From: Paenibacillus sacheonensis
Lineage (GTDB): Bacteria > Bacillota > Bacilli > Paenibacillales > Paenibacillaceae
Direction: 5' to 3'
DNA length: 64,000 bases
Assembly (NCBI RefSeq): GCF_009909195.1
Contig: NZ_JAAAMU010000005.1
Coordinates: forward strand, 452,798-516,797
Shown: positions 35,262 through 44,711 of the stretch, piece by piece
How positions within the stretch are numbered: the first letter of the stretch is position 1
How the letters are laid out: every line of letters starts with the position of its first letter
Translations under genes and position numbers: made by a program
The notes under the pieces: model-generated
Databases searched by the model: none
Seen by the model: only the letters and a program-made list of their open reading frames with translations
What the model was told of the DNA's origin: nothing

Positions 35262-36499
35262 ATCTGCTCCCGCCTTCTAAAATAGTTCGTCACCAAGTGC
35301 GACAGCTTATCGCCGAACGGGATCATGGATTTAACCCGGCGCACCTTCCGCCTCAGCTGCTGGAGTTCTTTAGCCGCTTGTTCATGCCTCTGGTAGCTCT
35401 TCTCCAACCGCTGTTCGACGGCTTGCAGCGTCATTTGGAGCTGCAATACCTCGGACTGAACGGAAGTGACCGGCTTTGTCGTATCCTCTTGAGGGCTGTC
35501 GCTCAGGCTTTCATTCGAACGAATGTGGTAGTGATTGGTCCATTTCATTCCCGCTATATCTTTGATTTGGCTCGTTCGATAAAGCATCATCTCCTGATCA
35601 GGCTCATCATCGAAGCGAAGGCCGGTCATTCGTTCGGCTTCTTCCAATTCATCCGCATAGCCCATATCCCGGAATAACTTGGCCCCGATCGAACGGCAGT
35701 AAACCGCCATTTCTTCTTTGCTCAATGTCTCTCTCCAGCTGGCTATCGAATCTAGATGAGGTTGGTTGTGATCGGCTACGTTCGGATCGCCGACGCCCAT
35801 GCTAAAGTATAGTTTGCCTTTATCCGTCCCCTTAACGTCTCCGTAGCTTTCCAGGCCTTGCTCATAACTGATCCCAAGAAACCGGCATAAATGAGTTAAT
35901 TCTTCTTGCGGTCGCGCAACCATCGTTTCATAGCTGAGATGGTGGGTGTTGGGATGAGGATGAGCAAAGTAATCATAGTATCGAAACAATCCCACCGTTA
36001 AGTCATTTACTTTATTATTGAATGCGGGTTGTAGGAATGCATCCTTGAGATTAAAGCGTCCGCCGAATCTCTCTGCATTAAGTTTCTTATAGGAAGCAGC
36101 AACGGCCAGTGGATTACGTTTCAGCCAAATGCGTTTGGACTGGGGAAAGAGCGAATCAAGAAATTCCAAAATGTAATAATAGCGAGGTGATTTATCCAGT
36201 AGGAGCTCCGCGCCGCTGCTGCTGTGGAGTAACCCGTTATAGACTTGCAGCGCAAAAGCCCTGCAGGCATTCCGATACGTGTCTTCCGGGACGATCCCAT
36301 TAAAGAATTGATGGATGATCGATGAGCCTCCATAAGGCGGCTCCTTTTTCAGACGCAAATCATACAAGCTCATTAAGAACCACATCTCTTGCGAGGCAAA
36401 GATTTTGCTATGCTTCTGAAGCATTATTGTCGCCAACGAGCTCCCGCTGCGAGGGGTACTGAGCAGGAAGATTAAGTTCTCGCCATTTGCTTGAATCAT
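35258..36499 (-). CDS. Sulfotransferase family protein with C-terminal coiled coil
   Basis: A 413-residue PAPS-dependent sulfotransferase-like protein. The 5'-phosphosulfate loop is LLSTPRSGSSLATIMLQ (about residue 11) and the 3'-phosphate region includes WLKRNPLAVAASYKKL. The last 70 residues form a coiled coil (LQLQMTLQAVEQRLEKSYQ and on) ending in a basic segment. It is the first gene of the lasso operon and overlaps the cyclase gene by ATGA, so it may sulfate the lasso peptide; sulfation of the exopolysaccharide is the alternative. The start at 36499 has an AGGGGG site; the longer frame to 36562 would run through the palindrome. Confidence 0.8.
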   Translation of the reverse strand: MIQANGENLIFLLSTPRSGSSLATIMLQKHSKIFASQEMWFLMSLYDLRLKKEPPYGGSSIIHQFFNGIVPEDTYRNACRAFALQVYNGLLHSSSGAELLLDKSPRYYYILEFLDSLFPQSKRIWLKRNPLAVAASYKKLNAERFGGRFNLKDAFLQPAFNNKVNDLTVGLFRYYDYFAHPHPNTHHLSYETMVARPQEELTHLCRFLGISYEQGLESYGDVKGTDKGKLYFSMGVGDPNVADHNQPHLDSIASWRETLSKEEMAVYCRSIGAKLFRDMGYADELEEAERMTGLRFDDEPDQEMMLYRTSQIKDIAGMKWTNHYHIRSNESLSDSPQEDTTKPVTSVQSEVLQLQMTLQAVEQRLEKSYQRHEQAAKELQQLRRKVRRVKSMIPFGDKLSHLVTNYFRRREQI

Positions 36500-36536
36500 C
36501 CTGCGCCTGCCCCCTAGTTCATATGAACTACTATCC

Positions 36537-36581
36537 GATACGTTCTGTATCAATTGTATCACAAGTGCGCCGATTTGTATC
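36537..36581. promoter_or_regulatory. Palindrome GATACG-N3-TGTATC plus extra TGTATC half-sites, lasso operon
   Basis: GATACG-TTC-TGTATC lies at 36537-36551, 38 bp upstream of the sulfotransferase start. Further TGTATC half-sites lie at 36555-36560 and 36576-36581. Distance to the start codon and spacing match the site upstream of the exopolysaccharide operon. Confidence 0.6.
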
Positions 36582-36594
36582 TATTTTCTTTTAA

Positions 36595-37938
36595 TTATTT
36601 TAAGAATAAAAGAGGCACTTCTTCGCGAACGCCTTTATTCATATTGGGCCGACCGACCGAATAGTACATCAATTCCGTATCCAGCAGCTCTTCTTCGGTG
36701 TAGATGTTTCGTCCGTCGATCAAAATAGGTCTTTTGAGCCATTCTTGAATCTCAAGTAACGGAATTTCACTAAACTCGTTCCATTCCGTCAGCACGCATA
36801 ATGCATCTGCCTGAAGAGCTGCCTCTTCCGCCGAGCTGCAATAATGTACTTCATTGCGATTCAACTGGCTCCGGAAATTCTTTACGGCGATTGGATCATA
36901 AGCTCGAACCTTTGCGTGTCGATCTAGCAAAGAATGGATAATATCGAACGCAGGAGAATCTCTAACATCATCCGTTTCCGGTTTAAATGAAAGCCCCCAT
37001 ATCGCAATGGTCTTTCCTTGCAAATTGCCCAGTATGGACTCCAATTTACGAATGATATTAAATCGTTGGTCATTATTCACTTCAACGACTGATTTCAGCA
37101 GCTTAAAATCATAGTCAACATGGCCGGCAATCTGTATCAAGGCCTGGGTGTCCTTTGGAAAACAGGAACCGCCGTAACCGATTCCGGCCTTCAAGAAAGA
37201 GGATCCGATTCGCCGGTCGTATCCCATGCCCTCCGCCACTTTCGTGACATCCGCGCCGACTTTTTCGCAGATATTGGCAATTTCATTTATAAACGAAATT
37301 TTGGTTGCTAGAAACGCGTTCGAGGCATACTTGATCATCTCGGCGCTTCTTACATCCGTGATAATAATCTGATCCGTTAATGGACGATGAAGCTCCGTTA
37401 GCTTGCGCTTTGCGATTTCGCTTTCCGTACCGATGATAATCCTGTCGGGATGCAGCGTGTCTTTGATTGCCGATCCTTCTCTTAGGAATTCGGGCACGGA
37501 TGCAATCGAGAACGTGAAGTTCGTATGTTCCATGATGAGGTTATTAATCTTTTCATTTGTACCGACAGGCACCGTACTCTTCGTAACGATAACCATATTA
37601 TTCTTATTGATGGCCTGGGCAACCTCTTTGGCTGCGGCCATGATATAACTCAGGTTCGCCTCTCCATTCGGCAATGATGGCGTACCTACCGCAAGAATGA
37701 CCATCTCGGCTTTTTGAATAGGCTCGGTCAGGTCCGTCGTGAATACTAACCGGCCGGCTTCCGTATTTTTTTGAATGAGCTCCTTCAGCCCCGGTTCATA
37801 AATCGGTACTTCACCGTTTCTTAGCATCTCAATCTTCTTTTCGATATGGTCCACGCACGTGACGTCATTGCCGAGCTCCGAGAAACAGACGCCCGAGACA
37901 AGACCTACATAACCTGTTCCGATGACGGTTATTTTCAA
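36595..37938 (-). CDS. ugd: UDP-glucose 6-dehydrogenase
   Basis: A 447-residue enzyme oxidising UDP-glucose to UDP-glucuronate with two NAD. The Rossmann motif VIGTGYVGLVSGVCFSELG is at residues 5-23, FLREGSAIKDTLHPDRI near 150, and the catalytic nucleophile is in GYGGSCFPKDTQALI (about 260). The NAD-domain motif FKPETDDVRDSPA is canonical. It is the last gene of the exopolysaccharide operon, 24 bp after manC. Together with the 4-epimerase at 43708-44685 it can make UDP-galacturonate. A palindrome of the local family lies 79 bp upstream inside the manC 3' end. Confidence 0.94.
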   Translation of the reverse strand: MKITVIGTGYVGLVSGVCFSELGNDVTCVDHIEKKIEMLRNGEVPIYEPGLKELIQKNTEAGRLVFTTDLTEPIQKAEMVILAVGTPSLPNGEANLSYIMAAAKEVAQAINKNNMVIVTKSTVPVGTNEKINNLIMEHTNFTFSIASVPEFLREGSAIKDTLHPDRIIIGTESEIAKRKLTELHRPLTDQIIITDVRSAEMIKYASNAFLATKISFINEIANICEKVGADVTKVAEGMGYDRRIGSSFLKAGIGYGGSCFPKDTQALIQIAGHVDYDFKLLKSVVEVNNDQRFNIIRKLESILGNLQGKTIAIWGLSFKPETDDVRDSPAFDIIHSLLDRHAKVRAYDPIAVKNFRSQLNRNEVHYCSSAEEAALQADALCVLTEWNEFSEIPLLEIQEWLKRPILIDGRNIYTEEELLDTELMYYSVGRPNMNKGVREEVPLLFLK

Positions 37939-37962
37939 GTTATTTCACCTCTTTGAATAGTT

Positions 37963-39336
37963 TTAGATTTTGACGCAATAGTGGGCAACTTCATCCCAAG
38001 TGCTATATAATTCAACGATACGATTCGTATCATTCTGCAGGCCGCTCTGCACGATGATGACTTCCAAATCCGTAACGGCACGGACGCCATGCATCGTTTT
38101 CATAGGAATATGCAGGACGTTACCGGGCTTCACCATCATATAATTGCCGTTTTGAATAAATTCTCCCTCGCCATTCACGATCGTCCATACTTCGTCGCGG
38201 TCCGAGTTCAATAGGTAACTCAAGTTTTTGCCTTCCTTCACGCCAACTCGCTTCGTTAGCACGGTACGGCCGTCATCATACTGTTGATCATCTAATATCC
38301 GGACCCAGCCCCATTGCCGCTCCTCGAACATCGGCCTCTGATTGTAAGATATAAAATCTTTTATTCGCGGACTGGCGCTCTTGTCCGTCACAAGAATCCC
38401 GTCAGGACTTACGGCCACTACAATATTGGATAACCCCAGTATCGATACTGGGATATCGATTTCATTAATAAGATGGGTATTGACGCAATCTTCGCTAATT
38501 GCGCCCTTCCCGATCTGAGGATTCTTCATTTCCTCCGTGAGCGTGTTCCACGTACCGAGATCTTTCCAGTAGCCGTCATACGGAACAACAACGATGTTGT
38601 CTTCCTTCTCAAGCACCTCGTAATCAAAGCTGATCTCCGGAAGCGTATGATATTGTTTGGCTAATTCCTCGTATTGGATGGGCAGCCCTTTCTCTTCCAA
38701 CATCTGAATGATATAACCGATTTTGAATGCGAACACGCCGCAATTCCAAAGCGCATCCAATCGGATTAATTCTTCCGCATACGCCTCGGTTGGTTTCTCT
38801 TGGAATCTCTGAACTTTGCGATAAGCAGCCGTATCGTTATGCTTATTCGATATGATATACCCATACTTCGATGAGGGATAAGTGGGTTTGACGCCTATAA
38901 GCGCAATGTTCGCTTCCGATTCAAGCAGGACTTCCTCCAAGCTATTCACCCTGTCGAAGAAGCGATTCTCCACGTAGGGATCAACCGGCAGGATGGCCAT
39001 GACTTCATCCAGACCAATAGCCATGTAGGTGTATAAGTACGTTGCCGCTAACGCGATGGCCGGGAATGTATCTCTGCGTTCCGGTTCAATAATTAGAGGT
39101 ACGTCCATTCCGATTTGACTTCGCATGATCTCAGTCTGGGACTTGCTAGTGGCAATATAACTCGACTGACTAAATCCGCATGCATTAATTTGTCCCCATA
39201 CGCGTTGGACCATAGACACCATTCGTTGATCTTGGTCTTCAAGCACCTTAAGAAATTGCTTAGAACGAGAATCATTGGACAACGGCCATAATCGCTTACC
39301 GGATCCTCCAGACAACAGTACAAGTTTCATACCCAT
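37963..39336 (-). CDS. manC: Mannose-1-phosphate guanylyltransferase / phosphomannose isomerase-like
   Basis: A 457-residue bifunctional-length enzyme making GDP-mannose. The N-terminal nucleotidyltransferase motif is LLSGGSGKRLWPLSNDSRSK (residues 6-25), with DPYVENRFF and VQRFQEKPTEAYA downstream. The C-terminal cupin domain (about 340-455) contains ERQWGWVRILDDQQY and VKPGNVLHIPMKTMHGVRAV, typical of type II PMI. It provides the GDP-mannose used by Gmd and Fcl to make GDP-fucose. No phosphomannomutase is present in the window. Confidence 0.92.
   Translation of the reverse strand: MGMKLVLLSGGSGKRLWPLSNDSRSKQFLKVLEDQDQRMVSMVQRVWGQINACGFSQSSYIATSKSQTEIMRSQIGMDVPLIIEPERRDTFPAIALAATYLYTYMAIGLDEVMAILPVDPYVENRFFDRVNSLEEVLLESEANIALIGVKPTYPSSKYGYIISNKHNDTAAYRKVQRFQEKPTEAYAEELIRLDALWNCGVFAFKIGYIIQMLEEKGLPIQYEELAKQYHTLPEISFDYEVLEKEDNIVVVPYDGYWKDLGTWNTLTEEMKNPQIGKGAISEDCVNTHLINEIDIPVSILGLSNIVVAVSPDGILVTDKSASPRIKDFISYNQRPMFEERQWGWVRILDDQQYDDGRTVLTKRVGVKEGKNLSYLLNSDRDEVWTIVNGEGEFIQNGNYMMVKPGNVLHIPMKTMHGVRAVTDLEVIIVQSGLQNDTNRIVELYSTWDEVAHYCVKI
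38017..38031. promoter_or_regulatory. Perfect palindrome GATACG-N3-CGTATC inside manC 3' end
   Basis: GATACG-ATT-CGTATC, 79 bp upstream of the ugd start codon but within the manC coding sequence. It fits the degenerate form of the motif seen at five other places and could mark an internal promoter for ugd. Confidence 0.35.
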
Positions 39337-39364
39337 TCCTCCTGTATTCGTTCTCTATATTTAG

Positions 39365-40600
39365 TTAAATCGATAGCAGCAACTGCCGGTATTTCTCCAG
39401 TGAGAGATCTCTTCTCAGATGCTTCTCCAAGTAGGTCCTGCCGCGATTTCCGAACTCGATGAGTTCGCTATGATTCAATTCGTATAAATACCGAATCTGC
39501 TCGACAACTTCTTCATAATTCCTCGGTTCCGTTACGACTCCAGAGCGGCTTTCCACGATCAAGCGATGTGCTTCGCTTCCGCTCTCGAGAACCCCCATGA
39601 TCGGTTTGCCGGCCGCCATAATGCCATAAACTTTACTCGGTACGGAGACCCCTTTGATCCCCTTTTGGTTAACCACCAGATGAACATCCGCTGCGTTCAG
39701 CGAGTATTTCAATTCTTCTTTAGGTTGATACGGTAAGAACAGCACCTGCTTCAGTTCATTTTCTTCAACAAACTGCTGCATCTGCTTCTTCACGGCTCCT
39801 TCGCCGATGAAGACGAACACAAGATCTTTGCAGGCTGCGAAGCGATCGGTGATCTTGATTAAGTTCTCCAGATCGTAATAGAGACCCATGTTGCCGGAAT
39901 ACATGACGATGAACTTCCCGGTAAGTCCATTGCGCGCAAGGAACTGTTTTACATGAATGTCCTTCTTGGTGAGCGGGATAATTTCTTTCTCGTCCGTCCA
40001 ATTGTTAATGACCGTATTCGGGGTCACATTCTTGTTGGCGAAGCGGTTCAAGAGCGTTTCCTGCATATCTTGACCGACAGTAATAATGTGATCGGCATAT
40101 TTGCAGTTGAGGGTATCCAGCCATTTAGCTGCTTTTAAAACCGTCTTGCTCTTCATGAATCCGACGGCTTCGGCTTGTTCGGGGTTGAAATCTTGGATGT
40201 TATAAATATGCTTGGCTCTCTTAAAGAGCTTGCCGATCGATCCGATCAACCCTCCCAAGATTGGAGGCTGTGAAATAGTGTAGATATAATTCACGTTCTT
40301 CTGTTTCAAAAGAAGGAAGTTGGCATAAAAAAAATAGGTTGCCGTATAACGCAACCTACTCATTAAACTACGTTTATTCACTTCGGGTAATTTGATACGC
40401 AAAATTTTAATATGTTCTAATCGATCCGACGTGAATCGCTTCGAATCCGCATCTCTTTCTGTATTATATCCTGGCTGCGCGGCGATGACGGTTATCGTAA
40501 AGTCATCTTGAAGATGCAAACAAAGCTCCGTAAGCAATTGACCCGTAGAAGCGTAATCGGGATAAAAATAGTTAATGACAAAGACAATGTTCGGCTTCAT
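39365..40600 (-). CDS. Glycosyltransferase family 4 (WcaI-like)
   Basis: A 411-residue GT-B glycosyltransferase. The N-terminal domain begins MKPNIVFVINYFYPDYASTG, as in fucosyltransferase WcaI relatives. The C-terminal nucleotide-sugar domain has FIVMYSGNMGLYYDLENLIK and the late KGVSVPSKVYGIMAAGKPIMG motif with a conserved acidic residue. An AAAGAGG site precedes the ATG at 40600. It probably adds one sugar to the exopolysaccharide repeat unit; a fucosyl donor is plausible from the pathway genes. Confidence 0.87.
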   Translation of the reverse strand: MKPNIVFVINYFYPDYASTGQLLTELCLHLQDDFTITVIAAQPGYNTERDADSKRFTSDRLEHIKILRIKLPEVNKRSLMSRLRYTATYFFYANFLLLKQKNVNYIYTISQPPILGGLIGSIGKLFKRAKHIYNIQDFNPEQAEAVGFMKSKTVLKAAKWLDTLNCKYADHIITVGQDMQETLLNRFANKNVTPNTVINNWTDEKEIIPLTKKDIHVKQFLARNGLTGKFIVMYSGNMGLYYDLENLIKITDRFAACKDLVFVFIGEGAVKKQMQQFVEENELKQVLFLPYQPKEELKYSLNAADVHLVVNQKGIKGVSVPSKVYGIMAAGKPIMGVLESGSEAHRLIVESRSGVVTEPRNYEEVVEQIRYLYELNHSELIEFGNRGRTYLEKHLRRDLSLEKYRQLLLSI

Positions 40601-40616
40601 GCAGGTTCCTCTTTCT

Positions 40617-41678
40617 TTATGAAACCTCGTCCATGATGGACTCCAGTCTCTTGATATAATCAATCTCTTTAAACTTCATTAACGTTGTCAGCCTGTTTTC
40701 GTTGGCGTGTTGAACGAGATATTCGCGATTATTCATCAGCTCCTGAATCGCCGAGGCGATCTGATCCGGAGCCTGCTTATCGATGATATAACCGTTCCGC
40801 GAGGAAACGATATCCGGAATACCCGCATGGTTCGTCGTTATGATCGACAACCCGTTTCCCATGGCTTCAATGATTGAGATCGGCTGCCCTTCATTGGGGT
40901 AATAGGTCGGCAAAACAAAGATATTGCAGCGTTCAAACAGCTTCTTCTTGTCTTCGCCCATCACAACCCCGTGATACAGAACGTTGTTCTCTAAACCATG
41001 CTGCTTCACATAATCCATGAACTCCTCTTTGTCTTGCTCCTCGAAGAATTTGCCGGCAAAATGGAACCTCACATTAGCGTTCTTCAACCGATTCGCAGCT
41101 TGAAGAACATCTTGATAACCTTTGCTTTTGATGAAATTACTGAGATAGAGCACTTCCATATCACCCTGGTAAAGGCGATTGATTTTAATTTCGAATTCGA
41201 AATTATCTAGGAGAGCCTCATCCTCAATATAATTCTCGCATATGCGGATTTTCCCGGCATCAATGACGTCCGAGAATAATCCTTTGAGACTATTACCTAA
41301 TACAATTACGATATCAGTCTGATCGATTAACTTTCGATTGATCTGCTTTTGCAAAATATTTAAGCTCTGGTAGAGTTCTTTGTACCGGCCCCCATGATAG
41401 TGGATAATAACCCGCTTCTTCTTCTTGAGCAGCGCCCATAATATAATCATGTCGCGTAAGTTCCCGAACTTCGAATGTGAGATCGTGAAATAGTAGATAT
41501 CCGCATCGGAACGATTAAGTTGGGTAAGATGACCAACAAACTTCTTGTTATCTTTAATATTAATATGTTCAAGCTCATATTTGTTGTTCATATATCCAGA
41601 CTTGATAATGGTATCTAAAGCTTTGGAGAGCCCGTGTACTGGTGGCGGGAATTGACCAATCAAACATACTTTTTTCAT
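40617..41678 (-). CDS. Glycosyltransferase family 4
   Basis: A 353-residue GT-B glycosyltransferase starting MKKVCLIGQFPPPVHGLSKA. The donor domain contains VLYLSNFIKSKGYQDVLQAA and the FVLPTYYPNEGQPISIIEAM motif with the conserved Glu pair (EX7E type). It is cytoplasmic, with no membrane segment. It lies 16 bp upstream of the next glycosyltransferase gene in the operon. The sugar specificity cannot be predicted. Confidence 0.88.
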   Translation of the reverse strand: MKKVCLIGQFPPPVHGLSKALDTIIKSGYMNNKYELEHINIKDNKKFVGHLTQLNRSDADIYYFTISHSKFGNLRDMIILWALLKKKKRVIIHYHGGRYKELYQSLNILQKQINRKLIDQTDIVIVLGNSLKGLFSDVIDAGKIRICENYIEDEALLDNFEFEIKINRLYQGDMEVLYLSNFIKSKGYQDVLQAANRLKNANVRFHFAGKFFEEQDKEEFMDYVKQHGLENNVLYHGVVMGEDKKKLFERCNIFVLPTYYPNEGQPISIIEAMGNGLSIITTNHAGIPDIVSSRNGYIIDKQAPDQIASAIQELMNNREYLVQHANENRLTTLMKFKEIDYIKRLESIMDEVS

Positions 41679-41684
41679 CGTTTA

Positions 41685-43133
41685 TCACCCTGATTCTTTT
41701 GAAGTAGACCGTTTTTGAAAAAGCAAGCGATTTGTGATCTCTTGAAGTTTCAGCAGTATTTCTCGAACGGTTTGACGGTTAACATAAACAATTATTATTA
41801 GAAGTGATACATTAATAAAAAGTATGCTGTTGTTTCTCACGGTTATATTAAGTCCAGCTGCTGTAATTAATATTACAGTTATAATTAAAAAATATTTAAG
41901 ATCGAATTTAAACCAAAGGCTTCGAGATACAATAGTTCTTATCCAGAAGTACAGAATGTAAGAACCACCCGTTGCAATTGAAGCCCCAACCGCACTCATA
42001 TAGTGTATTAAAATGAAGTTTAATGCGAAATTGACACTTGCTACGGCCATAGAAATCCAAATGTTGAGATAAGTTTTTCGAGAAAAAGCAATACCAAGTC
42101 CTGTTGTTTCCCCTAAAGTAAGCATGATTGGAGTAAAGAGCAAAAAAGGAATGAGATAGACTGAATCATGGTAGCGTTCCGATAGAAGAAGGACAAATAA
42201 TTCCTTGAAGAGCAGTATAAACACAAAAACAAAAGACATTATGAAACTTAAATAATGGCTAATTTTATTAAATACTTTGGTATCTACCGTCGCTTGTTCC
42301 CACTTATAAGCAATCGGAATCCAAAAAGTCGAAAAAATGTTTTGGAAAATAGTGAAGACGCCCACAACTTTTAGCGCTGCCAAATAAAACCCCAGTTCGT
42401 TATAAGAGCTAAATTTCTCCAACATTAATCGATCCGTGGATCCCAGACACCACAAAATAAGAGAACTTGGAATAAATGGCGCACCAAACCGAATTAATTT
42501 TAGAAGAAGTTCTTTGTCTAGATTGGACCATTTTATTTCAATACTTTTTCTGCAGTAAATGATTAAAATGATGTCTACTAATATCTGTCCCATAACAGTT
42601 GCAGTAATGATTGCTAAATAACTCTTCTCCCAAACCATTAGCAAAACAATAATAAATATTAACGCAAACAATTTAGATAATATGCTGAATATTGAAAAGG
42701 AAAATCCTTTTTCCTCCATTCGAATGCTTAACAGTAAAAAACGTTCAATAGCCAGGAACGGAAGATAAATAGCAAATAAAACTAAAACCATGCTGCTTTG
42801 TTCTTTCGTAATTAGATTAATCACTGGATGAGCAAAAATAATAAGTAAAATCAAGAAAGCTATTGATAATATAATCGGAATAACTAAACAATTAAAAAGC
42901 AATTTGCGCTTATTCTGATAGTTATTAAATTCCCTTGCATACGACTGATCCATACCAAAAAAAATAACTGCAGCAGCAAGAGTCTGCAACAGTAAAAAAA
43001 ATGACGTTTTACCAAATTCATGTGGAGAAAGAAACCATGTAGTGATAGGGATAGTTAGGAAATTAATTCCAGCAGCACCAATTGGACCTACCGCAAACCC
43101 AGTAAAAGTTTTTAACAAATTTTTTGTTTCCAT
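41685..43133 (-). CDS. Polysaccharide flippase-like membrane protein (Wzx type, second copy)
   Basis: A 482-residue protein with 12-14 hydrophobic helices and the MATE/MOP-superfamily entry segment GPIGAAGINFLTIPITTWFL, then SPHEFGKTSFFLLLQTLAAA. It belongs to the polysaccharide transport (RfbX/Wzx) group, which moves lipid-linked repeat units to the outer face of the membrane. It is the second such gene in the operon. The coding sequence is AT-rich. The ATG at 43133 has an AAGGG site and lies just after the acetyltransferase stop. Confidence 0.85.
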   Translation of the reverse strand: METKNLLKTFTGFAVGPIGAAGINFLTIPITTWFLSPHEFGKTSFFLLLQTLAAAVIFFGMDQSYAREFNNYQNKRKLLFNCLVIPIILSIAFLILLIIFAHPVINLITKEQSSMVLVLFAIYLPFLAIERFLLLSIRMEEKGFSFSIFSILSKLFALIFIIVLLMVWEKSYLAIITATVMGQILVDIILIIYCRKSIEIKWSNLDKELLLKLIRFGAPFIPSSLILWCLGSTDRLMLEKFSSYNELGFYLAALKVVGVFTIFQNIFSTFWIPIAYKWEQATVDTKVFNKISHYLSFIMSFVFVFILLFKELFVLLLSERYHDSVYLIPFLLFTPIMLTLGETTGLGIAFSRKTYLNIWISMAVASVNFALNFILIHYMSAVGASIATGGSYILYFWIRTIVSRSLWFKFDLKYFLIITVILITAAGLNITVRNNSILFINVSLLIIIVYVNRQTVREILLKLQEITNRLLFQKRSTSKESG

Positions 43134-43134
43134 G

Positions 43135-43677
43135 TTAGCCCTTATTTCTTTTTTTAATTTCAACAGCAGGAGTGCCTGCTACTGTGAGGTTACTCTCAAC
43201 GTTTTTCATGACTACCGAGTTTGCACCAATAGTTACATTGTTCCCAATGGTTATCCCCCCGAGAATTATCGTTCCTGGAAACACTCTAACATTATCACCG
43301 ATTTGTGGATATTCTTTATCTTTGCTGCCAACAGTTACATGTTGATAGACATTGAAATTTCTTCCAATTCGCGCAAAATCTCCAATTACAATCCCATTCA
43401 CATGATGAATATTAAGACCTGTACCTATTTTTGAATTCATTCCAATTTCAATTCCATATTTCTTAATACTTCCATTTCTAATCTTTAGTGCTATCAAGAA
43501 ACCAATTTTCCTTGCAATTTTTAAACCAAAGAATAATTGTTGCAAACGAAACCTGACGACAACTCTGAAGTTTAAATCAAGCGAATACGCTTTTATCATC
43601 TTCAGCATTGTAGGACTCACTTGAAATCTACAATAATAATCTTGTCTAATTACATGTATAAATAGACGAAACTCCAT
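43135..43677 (-). CDS. Hexapeptide-repeat acyltransferase (CysE-like)
   Basis: A 180-residue left-handed beta-helix acyltransferase. The hexapeptide repeats begin at IGMNSKIGTGLNIHHVNGIV (catalytic His in HHVNG), followed by IGDNVRVFPGTIILGGITIG and NVTIGANSVVMKNV. It resembles serine acetyltransferase CysE but in this operon it most likely acetylates a sugar of the repeat unit. The ATG at 43677 has GGAGG 8 bases upstream; an earlier start at 43692 lacks one. Confidence 0.82.
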   Translation of the reverse strand: MEFRLFIHVIRQDYYCRFQVSPTMLKMIKAYSLDLNFRVVVRFRLQQLFFGLKIARKIGFLIALKIRNGSIKKYGIEIGMNSKIGTGLNIHHVNGIVIGDFARIGRNFNVYQHVTVGSKDKEYPQIGDNVRVFPGTIILGGITIGNNVTIGANSVVMKNVESNLTVAGTPAVEIKKRNKG

Positions 43678-43707
43678 TAACTCGTCCTCCATATACCTCT
43701 CAAATCT

Positions 43708-44685
43708 CTAATAAAGTATCGATTGTTTTTCGTAATCGTACCATCTAATAAACTTTTCTATCCCTGCCTCAAATTTAGTCTGAGGATTATATCCAATTAA
43801 TTGCTTTGCTTTTGAAATATCTGCAAAGGTCTGTTCTACATCACCTTGTTGCATAGGTAATTGTTTTATTCTTGCTTTTACGCCCAATTGATTCTCAATA
43901 GTTTTCACCATCTCTGCTAACGATATGGTTTGGGACTCACCAAGATTGAATATTTCATAAACACTAGAGTTATCCATGATGTAACTTAACGCTTTGTAAG
44001 TTCCATCTATAATATCGTCTATGTATGTATAATCCCTTCTAGTCGAACCATCCCCATAAAACGGAACTTCCTCTCCTTCTCTCATCATGTGCGTAAATTT
44101 ATGAATTGCCAGATCGGGGCGCTGCCTCGGTCCATACACAGTAAAAAATCTCAGCATTGCAACATCTATATCATAAAGGTGATGGTATACATGGCTTATT
44201 ATTTCACAGGATTTCTTTGTGGAAGCATACGGGGATATACAATAATCAACTGGGTCACTTTCGGAAAATGGAGTTTTTTCATTATTACCATATACAGACG
44301 AGGAGGAGGCACAAACAAATTTTTTGATTTCATATTTTCGGTTGAGTTCCAGTAAGTGCATTGTCCCTCTAACGTTAACATCCTCATAAAGCAAAGGGTC
44401 AGCGATTGAAGGCCTTACGCCTGCCATTGCAGCTAAGTGAACTACTGCATCGATAGTATAAGTGCTATAACAGTCTTCCATAAATGGGTAATTACGAATA
44501 TCGCCTTCTAGCAAGATATAGTTGGGATTCTTCAGATGATTACTTACGTTATTTCTTTTTATACTGGGGTCATAAAAATCATTGAAATTGTCTACATTAA
44601 TAACCCGGTAATTGTTTTTTAGCAGATAGTCACATAAGTGAGATCCAATAAAGCCTGCTCCGCCTGTAACCAGTATTGTTTTCAT
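43708..44685 (-). CDS. UDP-glucuronate 4-epimerase
   Basis: A 325-residue short-chain epimerase. NAD binding TGGAGFIGSHLCDYLL (residues 7-22), catalytic Ser in CASSSSVYGNN, the Tyr-Lys pair in YASTKKSCEI, and the specificity region FFTVYGPRQRPDLAIHKFT match UDP-glucuronate 4-epimerases. It converts UDP-glucuronate, made by Ugd, to UDP-galacturonate. The sequence is AT-richer than the gal genes, in keeping with the variable core of the operon. Confidence 0.9.
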   Translation of the reverse strand: MKTILVTGGAGFIGSHLCDYLLKNNYRVINVDNFNDFYDPSIKRNNVSNHLKNPNYILLEGDIRNYPFMEDCYSTYTIDAVVHLAAMAGVRPSIADPLLYEDVNVRGTMHLLELNRKYEIKKFVCASSSSVYGNNEKTPFSESDPVDYCISPYASTKKSCEIISHVYHHLYDIDVAMLRFFTVYGPRQRPDLAIHKFTHMMREGEEVPFYGDGSTRRDYTYIDDIIDGTYKALSYIMDNSSVYEIFNLGESQTISLAEMVKTIENQLGVKARIKQLPMQQGDVEQTFADISKAKQLIGYNPQTKFEAGIEKFIRWYDYEKQSILY

Positions 44686-44711
44686 CTCATATCACCCATC
44701 CAATCATTTCT

